From assembly GCA_023935145.1 (NCBI GenBank), contig CM043705.1:17140501-17204500 (forward strand): 64,000 nucleotides of DNA, given 5' to 3'. Position numbers and translations under genes: made by a program. The notes under the pieces are model-generated. The model did no database searches and had not been told where the DNA came from. It saw only the letters and a list, made by a program, of their open reading frames with translations. The stretch is from Bretschneidera sinensis. Its lineage: Eukaryota > Streptophyta > Magnoliopsida > Brassicales > Akaniaceae. Every line of letters begins with the position of its first letter. The stretch's first letter is position 1. Below, in pieces: positions 1 to 9,710 of the stretch.

Positions 1-2137
1 CTATTAATTAGTCAACCTTATACTTCATTAACTTCTCCTCCATTTGATTTATCTTACTAGTCCCTTAAACTAGACATTCTTGAACAAAGGAATATCTCAA
101 TGTTACTCCCTTTATGTCTCTATTTTACTCTCAAGGTTTCAAAAACTATAATTGTCACCATTTCATATCGTTCTCTAAATCGTTTCATTTTTACCTTGAC
201 ATCATGCTTTAAGGTCTCAAATGCGGTATAAATTTAATTATGTATCACTTCACCTTTCATAAGGCCACTTATTAACAAATTATCTTTCTTGATCAAATAG
301 TAATTTCATCCCTAATAGATACTATACTCATTTTACCTTAGTTCTTTAATTAACTCCTCCATTCGGTCAATTCCATTCAATATTTTATTCTCTTTACTCA
401 TCGCGACTCTTAGCTCTAACCCAAACTTCTCACTTAATAATTTATCTAAACTTTAACTAATCCTCTTCCAATCGGGGTAAGTCTATCGATAATTTCTCAT
501 GTAGTTTATCATCGTAGTAGTAATTAGACACTTTTCTCTTCATCACAACTCCAATTTGATTAGTCCTTCCTTAACAATTAACAAACTCCAATCTACAAGT
601 TTCTTTTCCAACTTAGTCACTTAGTTGACTTTAATAATAGTTTATATAACTTGTCCTTAACCCCTACTTGAACTTCTCAATTCATACTTAGACTTTTATT
701 CTAAAACTTGGGTCTTTATCTCTTTCCTAACTCATCCTCTTATATTTTTGCTCGTTCCTTTTTAACTATTCCATCTCTAATATTAGCATTAGCTTCACCT
801 TTTTCGAACTTTACTCTTCATAGAATGTTCTAACTAAAACACAATTCTTTTTAAATCTCAAACCAAATATAATATATTCTCAAATTCTTGATTTTTTTTT
901 TTTATCACAATCATAATCTTACCAAGTTACTCCATCTTCCTTTGATCCTTACAACACATGATGATTTTTCCTTTTCTGCCTCAAACTCCAACATTCCCCT
1001 CCTTTTGTAAAAACTGGTTGGTAACACATATTTTCTTATCTTCTACTCAATTATAGTTTACCTCACCAAACGGTACCATCTTTGTCTTTTTTCCTATTTC
1101 TATCTTTCTAACAAACCTTTACACAATCACAACATTTAGAAATCCCTAATCTCCTTGACTAATTCTCTACTGAACATTTCTCCCAACACTATTCCTTCTT
1201 AATATATTCCGAACATCATCTTATGTCAAGTTATCACTTGCTTCTTGAATGCTTATTCTCTCTTCCATTTTCTTTATTTAATTGTCCATCCCATATTTAT
1301 CTCTTCCACAAAATTACTCTAATACTCTTACATTTCATCAAAATCTTGATTCCCAATACTATACTCCCTTAATACCTCCACATAGTAGTTTCTTTTGCTA
1401 AGTGCACTATTCATACTTTACAATTCATTAACTTTTCTAGTATTCCAACCTCATCTATAATAAGCCGTCCACAACTCCTTTTGGATTTTTAAGCTCTTCA
1501 AAATTTTAGTTCATCATCACATGTCTCTCACTTGATCAAACTTAGTTTTCCTCAAATTGTGTCTCCTAGTAATATAAAACTTTTAAGTTCACCCCACTAG
1601 TATCAACCATTTAATTATTCATCCTTGAATCAAAACTAAAGGCTTTCCAGGCTTTGAATAAATCTACCATCTCTTGTATCAAACCTCTATTAACTCTAAC
1701 ATCAAATCAAAATCCACTACACCTTTTTTCTTTACAGTTTCTTACATAACAATTTCTACCTTCCAGTATAATTCATTTACTATATTTCTTAAAGCTTTAA
1801 AACACCATGAAAATTTTCTTCCAATTCATCTAACACCATCATTCATTACTTGATTAACTTTTCCCATTTGATTGCTATCACTCTTTACTAAAACTTATTC
1901 CTTACACTAATCACTTATCCAACAATTTCCTCTTTTTCTAATTATAAGTTCATCCATACGCTTACCAATACTTTAATTACTCTTCTTAAGTCTCATATCC
2001 TAATGATATACTTACAACTTTTCATCTCTAGAAGTCCCCCAATTATTTTTTGCTAACACAACTCGGTACTCAACAACTACATTTTTCCTACTCCCATTAA
2101 TCAATCGTACAAATATAAACTCACTATACAAAACTTT
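1..2137. other. Non-coding LARD interior (part 1)
   Basis: This is AT-rich, pyrimidine-biased sequence without a reading frame of 60 codons on either strand. I see no retroviral domain, no RNA gene and no obvious tandem repeat. It corresponds to 54865-56999, where it runs directly from the LARD polypurine tract, so it is the 3' part of the minus-strand element. It could be extremely decayed pol, but I could not recognise any motif. Confidence 0.6.
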
Positions 2138-3432
2138 TGTTGACCTTTATTTGATTTTGATTATGAAAAAACAGTGCTTTGACTATGCTAAAAGTTTTAT
2201 CCAAGTTTTCTTCGTTAAGCTTAAGCATCCAACTCAAGGACAAGATGTAATTCAAGTATAGAGAATAAGAGATTGCACTTGAGAGACATTCGAAAAAAGA
2301 TCGACGACCAAGTTTAGATTCTGAGGTAGTTTACCTTTATATGTAAATCTCTCCGTTAGTTTTTTAGCTTGATCTTGGCTCAAAGAATCTTTTGAAAAAT
2401 CTTTTTGGTTAATTGAAAACTCCTTTCTATCAAAAACTAACTTAAAAGTCTTAAGTTTTCTAAAGCTGATAGTCGACTGTGCATTATCAACAGTCGACTG
2501 TCAAGAATCTGCAACTGGCCATTTTGAGAATTAAAATTAATAGTTAACAGTGGCTAATGGATAGCCGACTGTAAAGAGACAGAGTGTTTCACAGTCGACT
2601 GTTCAAATATTTGTAAACGGACCATTTTGAAAACAAATTAGAAAGTTGACTGTGGTTCAATGGATAGTCGATTGTGAAAGAGACAAAGAGTTTCACACTC
2701 GACTGCCCATTTAGACAATTGAATGTCCAAATCATTTAAAACCTAGAATTTTAAATTCAAGAGAGGATAGTTGACTATCCATTTTACACAGGCGACTGTC
2801 TTATTGAGAAAAATGACTAGTTTTCAAAATCTAGACGCGGGATTTATGCATTTAATGCTCCAAACCAACCCAATCCTTGTCCAACGGCCATAAAAGCTAA
2901 GTCCATAAAAACACCTCTTAAATTAGCATTTAAAACATGAAGCAAGAACACTCAATTTTATAAATAGCTCATTTTGAAAGCTTTGAAAAATTCTTTTGAG
3001 CCATTTATTAAACTTCGTTCTTAAAAGAGTGATCATTTTCATCTTGTAAAACATTTATTACTATTCTCTTCTTCTCCTTTACATTCAATATCAAAGAGTT
3101 GGTATAACTCTTAGAGTGTTTAGTGTTTAAAAACTTCCTTGTGGAAGAGAGTACTTCTAAGGTTTGGGAAACACCTGTGAAGTTGCTTGACTATCATTAA
3201 TGAATTGCTTCAAAGAGGTTCCTTGAAGAGAGTGGACATAGGGTCAGAGTGATTCCAATATTTTCGAACCACTATAAGCGGAGTTCGCATATTCTCTTAA
3301 TTTAATCCTTCAATTTCAAGCAACTGATTTATTGTATGCTTTACTTGATTAAATTGTTAAAACTTGTTTGTTAATTACAAAAAGTTTTTAAAACCCAAAT
3401 CACCCCCTCTTGGGTTTATACCTCGGTCTTCA
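2138..3432 (+). repeat. Copia 5' LTR (1295 bp), left
   Basis: It starts TGTTGACC after the ACTTT duplication and ends ..CTTCA two bases before the primer site. The stretch 2470-2800 holds about eleven degenerate copies of the palindrome ACAGTCGACTGT. The distal part (2448-3432) matches 4338-5299 directly, which identifies it as an LTR. Confidence 0.85.
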
Positions 3433-3434
3433 AC

Positions 3435-3446
3435 TGGTATCAGAGC
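3435..3446 (+). other. Primer binding site (tRNA-iMet), Copia
   Basis: TGGTATCAGAGC lies immediately after the 5' LTR and is identical to the usual plant Ty1/Copia initiator-Met primer site. Confidence 0.9.
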
Positions 3447-3487
3447 CATGTACTCAATTTTAGGCTTAAAATCCTTGAGTTGATACA

Positions 3488-4341
3488 ATGGCTTCAAATA
3501 GTTATACTGAAGATCATTCTTATACTAGACCCCCTTTGTTCAGTGGCACAAATTTTAATTATTGGAAAAATAGAATGAAAATCTTTGTTGAAGGACAAGA
3601 TTATAATTTGTGGAGAATCATCGAAGAAGGATATAAAATTCCTACTAAGGAAATAACTATTGGAGAAATCTCATACAATGTCTAAGCTCAAAGTGGAGTT
3701 TAATGAAGAGGATTGCAGAATGATATCTCTAAATAGTAGAGCTATGAGTATGTTACATTGTGCTTTAGATATCAATGAATACAATAAAAATTTTGCATGT
3801 GTTTCGGCTAAAGAGATATGGGACAAACTTCAAATTACGTATGAGGGCACTAGTGAAGTTAAAAAATAAAAAAATTTACATGCTAGTGTCCAAGTATGAA
3901 TCTTTTAAAATGTCTCCTAACAAAAAAATTTCTGAAATACACTACCTCTTCACCACTATTATTAATGTTGTAAAGTTTCTTGGTAGGAACATTGAGGAAT
4001 TTGAGGTAACAAGGAAGATATTAAGATCTTTGCCATCAACTTGGAAAGTAAAGAAGACGGCCATAATGGAGGCCAAAGATCTCGACAAACATAATGTCGA
4101 AATACTTCTCAGATCATTATTAACATACAAGATGGAAGAAATGAATCCCGATGCCAATGATGATGAGATGAAGAAAAAGAAAATGATTACTCTCAAAGCT
4201 TCCATAAGTAAGAAGAAAAGGAAGAAGAGAATGAGAGTAATGAGAAAGATGGTGAAATGACACTAATCACCAAAAGGTTTCATAAATTCTTACAGAAAAG
4301 CAAGAAACCTTACACAAAGGATTCAACTCCAAAACGAGTCT
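3488..4341 (+). pseudogene. Copia gag remnant, left
   Basis: The start at 3488 opens a Copia gag amino terminus (RPPLFSGTNFNYWKNRM motif, in which the YW pair is typical of this family). The frame breaks near 3685, resumes from about 3660 (TMSKLKVEFNEED, then AKEIWDKLQITYEGT), and shifts again near 3868. It then continues to about 4260 through SLPSTWKVKKTAI and a lysine/glutamate-rich tail. In another frame the tail runs on to about 4341, where the truncated LTR begins. The zinc knuckle and all of pol are missing. It would have formed the capsid; with at least two frameshifts it is not functional. Confidence 0.85.
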
Positions 4342-5299
4342 AAGTTTTCTAAAACTAGCAGTCGACTATGCATTCTTGATAGTCGATTGTCAAGAATCTG
4401 TAACTGACCATTTTGAGAATTAAAATAGACAGTCGACTGTGAAAGTTGACTACCCATTTAGACAGTCAACTGTCCAAATCTCTGTATGCTAACCATTTTG
4501 AAAACAAAATGGACAATCAACTTTGAAAGAGATAGAGAGTTTTATAATCGACTGCCCATTTAGGCAACTGATTATCCAAATAATTTCAAACCCAAAATTT
4601 CAAATTCAAGAGAGGACAGTCGACTATCCATTTTACATAGTCGATTGTCCAGTCGAGAAAAATGACTAGCTTTAAAAATCTGGACATGAGATTTGAGCAT
4701 TTAATGCTCCAAACCAACCCAATTTGTGTCAAACGGCTATATAAGGCCATTGCTATAAAAACCCCTCTTAAATGAGCATTTAAAATACGAGTCAAGAACA
4801 TTTAATTTCATAAATAGTCGTTAATACTATTGAAAGCATTGAAAAATTCCTTTGAGCCATTTTATCAAGCTTTGTTATTAAAATAGAGATCATCTTCATC
4901 TTGTAAAGCATTTATTGTTATCTCTCTTATTCTCCTTTACATTCAATATCAATCATTGTAAAGAGAGAGTTAGAAGTTGTTTAGGATTTAAACATTTCCA
5001 CGTCCTTATGGAATAGAGTGCTTGTAAGGTTTGGGCAACATCTGCGAAGTTGCTCAACTATCATTAGTGGATTATTTCAAGGAGGTTCCTTGAAGAGAAT
5101 GGACGTAGGGTCGGAGTGATTCTGATATTGCTGAACCACTATAAATAGAGTTTGTATATTCTCTGCCTTTACTCCTTTATATTCAAGTAATTTATTTATT
5201 GTATACATTACTTGATTAAACTGTTAAAATTTGTTTGTTAATTGCAAAAAGTTTTTAAAACCCAATTCATCCCCTCTTGGGTTTGTACCTCAGTCTACA
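4338..5299 (+). repeat. Copia 3' LTR, 5'-truncated, left
   Basis: It is collinear with 2448-3432, from CTAAGTTTTCTAAA to the end CAGTCTACA followed by the ACTTT duplication. The first roughly 310 bases of the LTR are missing because the deletion that removed pol ends here. It carries further copies of the ACAGTCGACTGT-type palindrome (4360-4660). Confidence 0.85.
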
Positions 5300-5304
5300 A
5301 CTTT

Positions 5305-5935
5305 AGTAAGCCAAAACTGCACATAAATTACACAATCATCATCTACATGCACTTTAGCATCTACAACATGATAAAATATCATCAGTTGAAATGTTATGCT
5401 TAATTCAACATAGTTCACTAATTTAGTACAACTCATTTTCATTCATACCTTTGGGAAATCAGTTTTAATAATACTTATTAGTCTTTTAACTAGCAGTACA
5501 TTACTGATCTACCAGTGTTCACACAAGCCAAAGTAAAGCTTTCAAGAAAATAAAATTACATAAGAAATAAATCATGGTCTCGCTCTTCATCCTTCAATCT
5601 TTTCATCAAACAACCATCCACATAATAGCATCCTTACAAGCACAAGAAAGTATATCAATCAAAGTATTTATATCAATCCAAATCATTTACAATCAATATT
5701 CTATTAAAAGAAATCATTAACAAGTTTCACAAACACAACACCATAAGGATATCTGAACAGTATTTATTCAATCGATACCCAAACAAAAGTCAACTTGACT
5801 TGTTCTCAAAATATTTTACCCTTTCCTTAGCCATTACTGGTCAACATCCTCTCTAACTCTACACAACTAACTCTCTATAACCATCCCATGCAACACACAT
5901 CATGTAATTAAAGTCTATAGAACCTTAAACCTAAC
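5305..5935. other. Non-coding LARD interior (part 2, next to primer site)
   Basis: This is interior sequence of the minus-strand LARD between its primer site and the Copia insertion point. The ACTTT duplication at 5300-5304 separates it from the Copia LTR. It has no significant reading frame and no recognisable domain, and corresponds to 60167-60797 in the right copy. Confidence 0.6.
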
Positions 5936-5947
5936 GCTTTGATACCA
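5936..5947 (-). other. Primer binding site (tRNA-iMet type), LARD
   Basis: The minus strand reads TGGTATCAAAGC four bases after the LTR end. This is one mismatch from the usual plant iMet site TGGTATCAGAGC. It fixes the orientation of the element. Confidence 0.75.
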
Positions 5948-5951
5948 AAAA

Positions 5952-7268
5952 TGTAACGACCTATCTTGAGTGGACCCTACTTAGAATGGCTCCCTTACCT
6001 TTCAGCACTGAGCATCTTGACTCAAGACATAACCATGTGATACTCATCAAGAATACAAACATTCTATAAAACTTCAAAATTTGATGAAATCACATTTTTA
6101 AACATCCAAACAATCCTCACAATACATGAGAGTCAAAGATTTTACAATTTCTAAAAGATGCAAATTAAAGAAAACTCTCCCACTTAAGTGAGCCTTGAAT
6201 ACTTTCTTTTACAATGACTAAACCAAGACCAAGGGCTTAGACTCTTCACAAAAGTCCAAAAGACGAGGATGCCATAAACGAGAGCCTTATTTAGCACTTC
6301 CTTCAACTTTGACTATCAAACTCCCGGTATTACCTGAAATGTTAGAAAATAAAATGGTGAGCTAAAAAGCTTAATGAGAAACACATTACTAAAAGTAAAC
6401 ATTTTAAACGTTTTGTTTTCTATTTTTCAAACCTTAATTTAATATTTATTTCATTCTAAGTATGAAAAATAATACGACTTATAAGTATAAACTTTTCAGG
6501 TTACTTTTCTCATTTCTTGTTACGAAAGGAGTAGTCGTTATAAGTATTCCTTATTTCTTCAATAAATCAGAAAGTACGTAGTTCTTATCACTTCGCATAT
6601 ATTATATGATCAATATTAATTTTGGGAGAAATGACAAATCTAAAAATTTTCATACTACTACAATCAACATTTCATACTCTTTAATGAACTAAATATATTC
6701 AACACCCTTCATTGGGTAGATCACATCACATTCCCTTCACGGGCTAATTACAACAAGTGTCCTTTAATGGACTAATCACAACACATGCCCCTCATGGGCC
6801 AAACATCACTTTGTGCTTCTCATGGGCAAATAAAAGTCATTAATTATACACAAATCATTCATTATGCAATGCAATGCAATGCAACTTCACTTCTTTAATC
6901 TCTTCAAAGTTCTTGCCTTTCGTTGGACTAATCATTAACAATGAGGACATCTCCCATCATAGTCAATATGGATCTCCTCCCTACCTCTTTTCAAGTGGAG
7001 TCCTTACAATTAACAATTTGGATCTCCTCCCTATCTCATGCCGAGTGGAGTCCTTTCAATTAAACTATTAGGACCCCCTCCCTACCCTCTGTCGGGAGGG
7101 GTACTGACATTGCAAGGTCATTATACACAATCACAACATCATTACAATAACAAGAATTTTTATCTTATACAATATATTCACAAAACGAACTTTCTCAAGC
7201 ATAGGACACTTCAAGGCATCTTCGTACTTAAAGTCGTGCACAAATCAATAAATCATATTACAACAATT

Positions 7269-7316
<48 letters not shown>

Positions 7317-8837
7317 CTACTAATAATTCAATTATTATAAATTCACTTATACCATTCATGTTCTTTGTATTTCATTAGTCATTTATTAAATTATTCATAT
7401 CATCATCTTTCCTTAGGTCATAACATATTATATATAAGTTTTTCTCTTATACTTTCACTCCCTTACACACACGCATAAGATTTCCATGATATTATTAGTA
7501 TTTCTATATTCATTCATTTTTCATATATTTTTAGATATTTATGTTGCTATAAAATTTGCAACATCGGGCCAAGAGTCAACATCGGGTTTACTTCCTTATC
7601 TTTGAGTTTTCCATCCAGTCATACTAAACAAATACATATATACTTAGTATAACCACTCAAAAGCATACAAGCATTTAACACGCAAATCCTATCATAGAAT
7701 TTATACAAGCATATAAAATCTATGGGTTAAGTCATAAACCCTTTTCCCATTTTATTTAAAGCTTTTATAAAAATCGTTCTAACTTGTTTTAAAACAAAAA
7801 AAAAAAAATCTTTTCAAGATCTAATTTTAAAACTTTCTCATGTAATCAAGCTCATAGTACTTTTGGAGAAGTTTAGGATTGAAATACTCTAACAAAAGTT
7901 ACTTATTTTCGAAAACAGGGTTGAAAAAGAGGTTCAGGAGCTTGGACAGTCGACTGTCCATATTGGGCAATTGACTACAGGCTACCCAGAATTTTGCACA
8001 ATCGACTTTCCAAGGTCAAGCAGTTTCACAGTCGAATGTACACTTTGGATCGTCGACTGTCTGGTTGCGAATTCAGAAAATTTTTGATTAAAAACTCCAT
8101 TTTTCTTCAAAATTACCCCTTTACTCCCATTAGACTTCCAACCCAATCCAAACACAAGTTCATAAGGGTTTTAGATGAAAGATTTTACACCACCCAAGAG
8201 AAGAAATGAATCTAAAGTTCTTAGAATCAACACATTAGAACGAAACCTAACGATTTTTCTTCAAGTTTTTCTTAGGCAAAACCTCAAATTCATACTTCCA
8301 AAACCCAAATCTTTAGCTTAAGAAACGGATTTGATAAATTTAAAAGAAATAAAAAAAAACCCTTACCTTGACCTTTGTCCAAAATCTTCTACTCTTTCCC
8401 TTTCCTTTTTATTCTCTCTCTTCTTCTTCTTCTTCTTCTTTTTTCTCTACTCTCCCTTTTTCTCTTCTTTCTTTTTTCTCTCTTTACTTTTTTTTTTTTT
8501 TATAGATTTCTTCTCTAAAAAGCTGATCCCACTCACCCTTAAATAGTTTAACTTTCTTCTTATTACATCATCACCCCTCTACTTTGCACTTCTTCTATTT
8601 CCTCCACATAACACTCTCAATTTCCATTTTGTACTTAGCTCTTCTTACTTTCCTTCAAAAAATTTGAAATCCCCAAATAATAAATGTCTTTACTACTTGA
8701 TTCTTATTTTGTTCATTTATTTCCAAGTTCCACAAGTCCAAATTCAAAAAAAAATTATTCCAAAAAAAAAACACCAGAAACGTGTCAAAACTAAACACCG
8801 AAGTTAAAATATTTAATTTAAGGTACTAGGTTCTATA
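5952..8837 (-). repeat. LARD 5' LTR (2886 bp), left copy
   Basis: On the minus strand the LTR begins TATAGAAC (the usual TG has become TA) and ends GGTCGTTACA beside a primer site. The boundaries come from the right copy and from the old LTR at 53709-54566, whose minus-strand start TGTAGAGC follows a polypurine tract. It contains several repeat modules. These are units near 6690-6840 pairing short G- and C-rich arms, a roughly 53-bp unit (GGATCTCCTCCCTAC core) at about 6965-7110, and a TA microsatellite at 7277-7312. There are also palindromes of the ACAGTCGACTGT type at 7944-8062 and a pyrimidine tract at 8390-8500. Confidence 0.8.
7277..7312. repeat. (TA)n microsatellite in LARD LTR
   Basis: Roughly 18 TA units; the duplicated copy at about 62131-62145 has about seven. 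It is the largest length difference between the two duplicated blocks. Confidence 0.9.
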
Positions 8838-9710
8838 GAAACACTTTTCATTTTCCAAAGATAAATATTTTATATCAACTAAGTAGATATTATCATGTCT
8901 TTGGCCAATAAACTTAATCTTATTACTCTTGATATCTATTACAAAACAATGAGAGAATTCAAATATGATTTTGTTGCGTTTGTCATATAATTGACTAATA
9001 CTAAGTAAATTTGACTTAGGGCCTTGCACATATAAAACATGGTCGATAGTTGAAGAATCTTTACCCACTTTTCCATGCTTGGTAATCTTTATCTTTGTGC
9101 TATCTCAAATGGTGATGTGTCTACCATCCCTTAGAGTTAACTCCTTGAACACACTTTGATCACCGGTAATGAGCTTTGAGCATCCACTCTCAGGGTACTA
9201 ATAGTCGCATTTTCTTTTTGTGTGGAGACATATCTACATTATATATGGACACACAATAGCACTCTGAGGTACCTAAAATCTCTTAGGTTCTTTGGGGTTA
9301 GTCATAGAAAATACGGCTCCTTTAAGGACCCATACTTTCTTAACATTATAAGGTACTCTATAATTGTAGACATGTTGATGATGCATGATCTTAGGATGAT
9401 AGTCATAGAAATTTCTATGATGTTTTTTTTATGTATGCCTATTATTTCTTGGATGAAGATTCTGAGGGTACATGTTTCTAGGATAATAATTATGAACATA
9501 TATGTTATCTCTAAGATATGCATGATAGTTACTTCTAGGATATGAATTCGTAGCATGTGAATTTCTAAGAAGAGCATACATGAGCATAAGTATTTCTAGG
9601 ATTTCTATATCTAACATATGCATTTGAATTGAAACTTGCATCCTGAGGCTTACTAGCATTTTTTAAGGAAAACTCTTAACATTGCTAGAAGCCTTAGAAG
9701 TGGAGGGTTT
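8838..9710 (-). pseudogene. Copia pol fragment: linker, protease, GAG-pre-integrase (left)
   Basis: Read on the minus strand from about 9660, there is a repetitive YPRN/NYYPRN-rich linker. A degraded protease site follows (ESGCS where family members have DSGCS, near 9190), then TGDQSVFKELTLRDGRH, then the LLSISQLYDKRN and IYLVDIKYLSLE stretch leading to the GAG-pre-integrase domain. The LARD LTR interrupts it at 8837. An in-frame TGA at 9105-9107 is CGA in the right copy (63933-63935), a CpG transition. This resembles SIRE-type Copia, so it may be part of a larger, older element disrupted on both sides (the gypsy LTR starts at 9711). Confidence 0.75.

Larger units (their letters stand above)
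2138..5299 (+). mobile_element. Gag-only Copia (SIRE-like) deletion derivative, left copy
   Basis: The element runs 5' LTR (2138-3432), primer site, broken gag, then a 3' LTR that lacks its first roughly 310 bases. It is bounded by a perfect 5-bp target duplication ACTTT (2133-2137 and 5300-5304). Everything from the end of gag through pol to inside the 3' LTR is absent, so protease, integrase, RT and RNase H are lost. The LTR start TGTTGACC and the gag type resemble SIRE/Maximus-lineage Copia; that lineage call is inference. It sits in the LARD interior in opposite orientation. Confidence 0.85.
1..8837 (-). mobile_element. LARD-like non-autonomous Ty3/gypsy derivative, left copy
   Basis: Read on the minus strand, this is an LTR (8837 down to 5952), an iMet-type primer site (5947-5936), and then an interior that runs down to the window edge, interrupted by the Copia at 2138-5299. 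The polypurine tract and the 3' LTR are missing here but can be seen in the right copy at 54567 and beyond. No gag or pol similarity was found in the interior, and no long reading frame exists there on either strand. Large LTRs with a non-coding interior are the definition of a LARD; its mobility would depend on a gypsy partner. The family name is an inference. Confidence 0.7.
1..9172. repeat. Left copy of a >=9.17-kb direct duplication
   Basis: This block matches 54865-64000 in the same orientation along its whole length. The offset drifts from 54864 to 54828 only through small indels: a poly-T tract near 890, a 7-bp unit near 6225, and a TA microsatellite near 7277. By eye I count roughly twenty single-base differences. 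It contains the LARD interior, the nested gag-only Copia, the LARD 5' LTR and the start of the Copia fragment beyond it. Because the flank past the LTR is copied too, retrotransposition alone does not explain the pair. The left limit lies outside the window. Confidence 0.95.

Noticed and set aside
1..2137. Decayed pol in the LARD interior
   Set aside because: I looked for RT, RNase H and integrase motifs on both strands and found none; a profile search on a family consensus could overturn this.
3942..4205. Minus-strand frame in the Copia gag
   Set aside because: Antisense shadow of the lysine-rich gag tail, seen again in the right copy.
8331..8546. Phe/Ser-rich hydrophobic frame
   Set aside because: It is a pyrimidine tract in the LARD LTR, repeated at 63161-63373 and diverged at 54072-54257; not a membrane protein.
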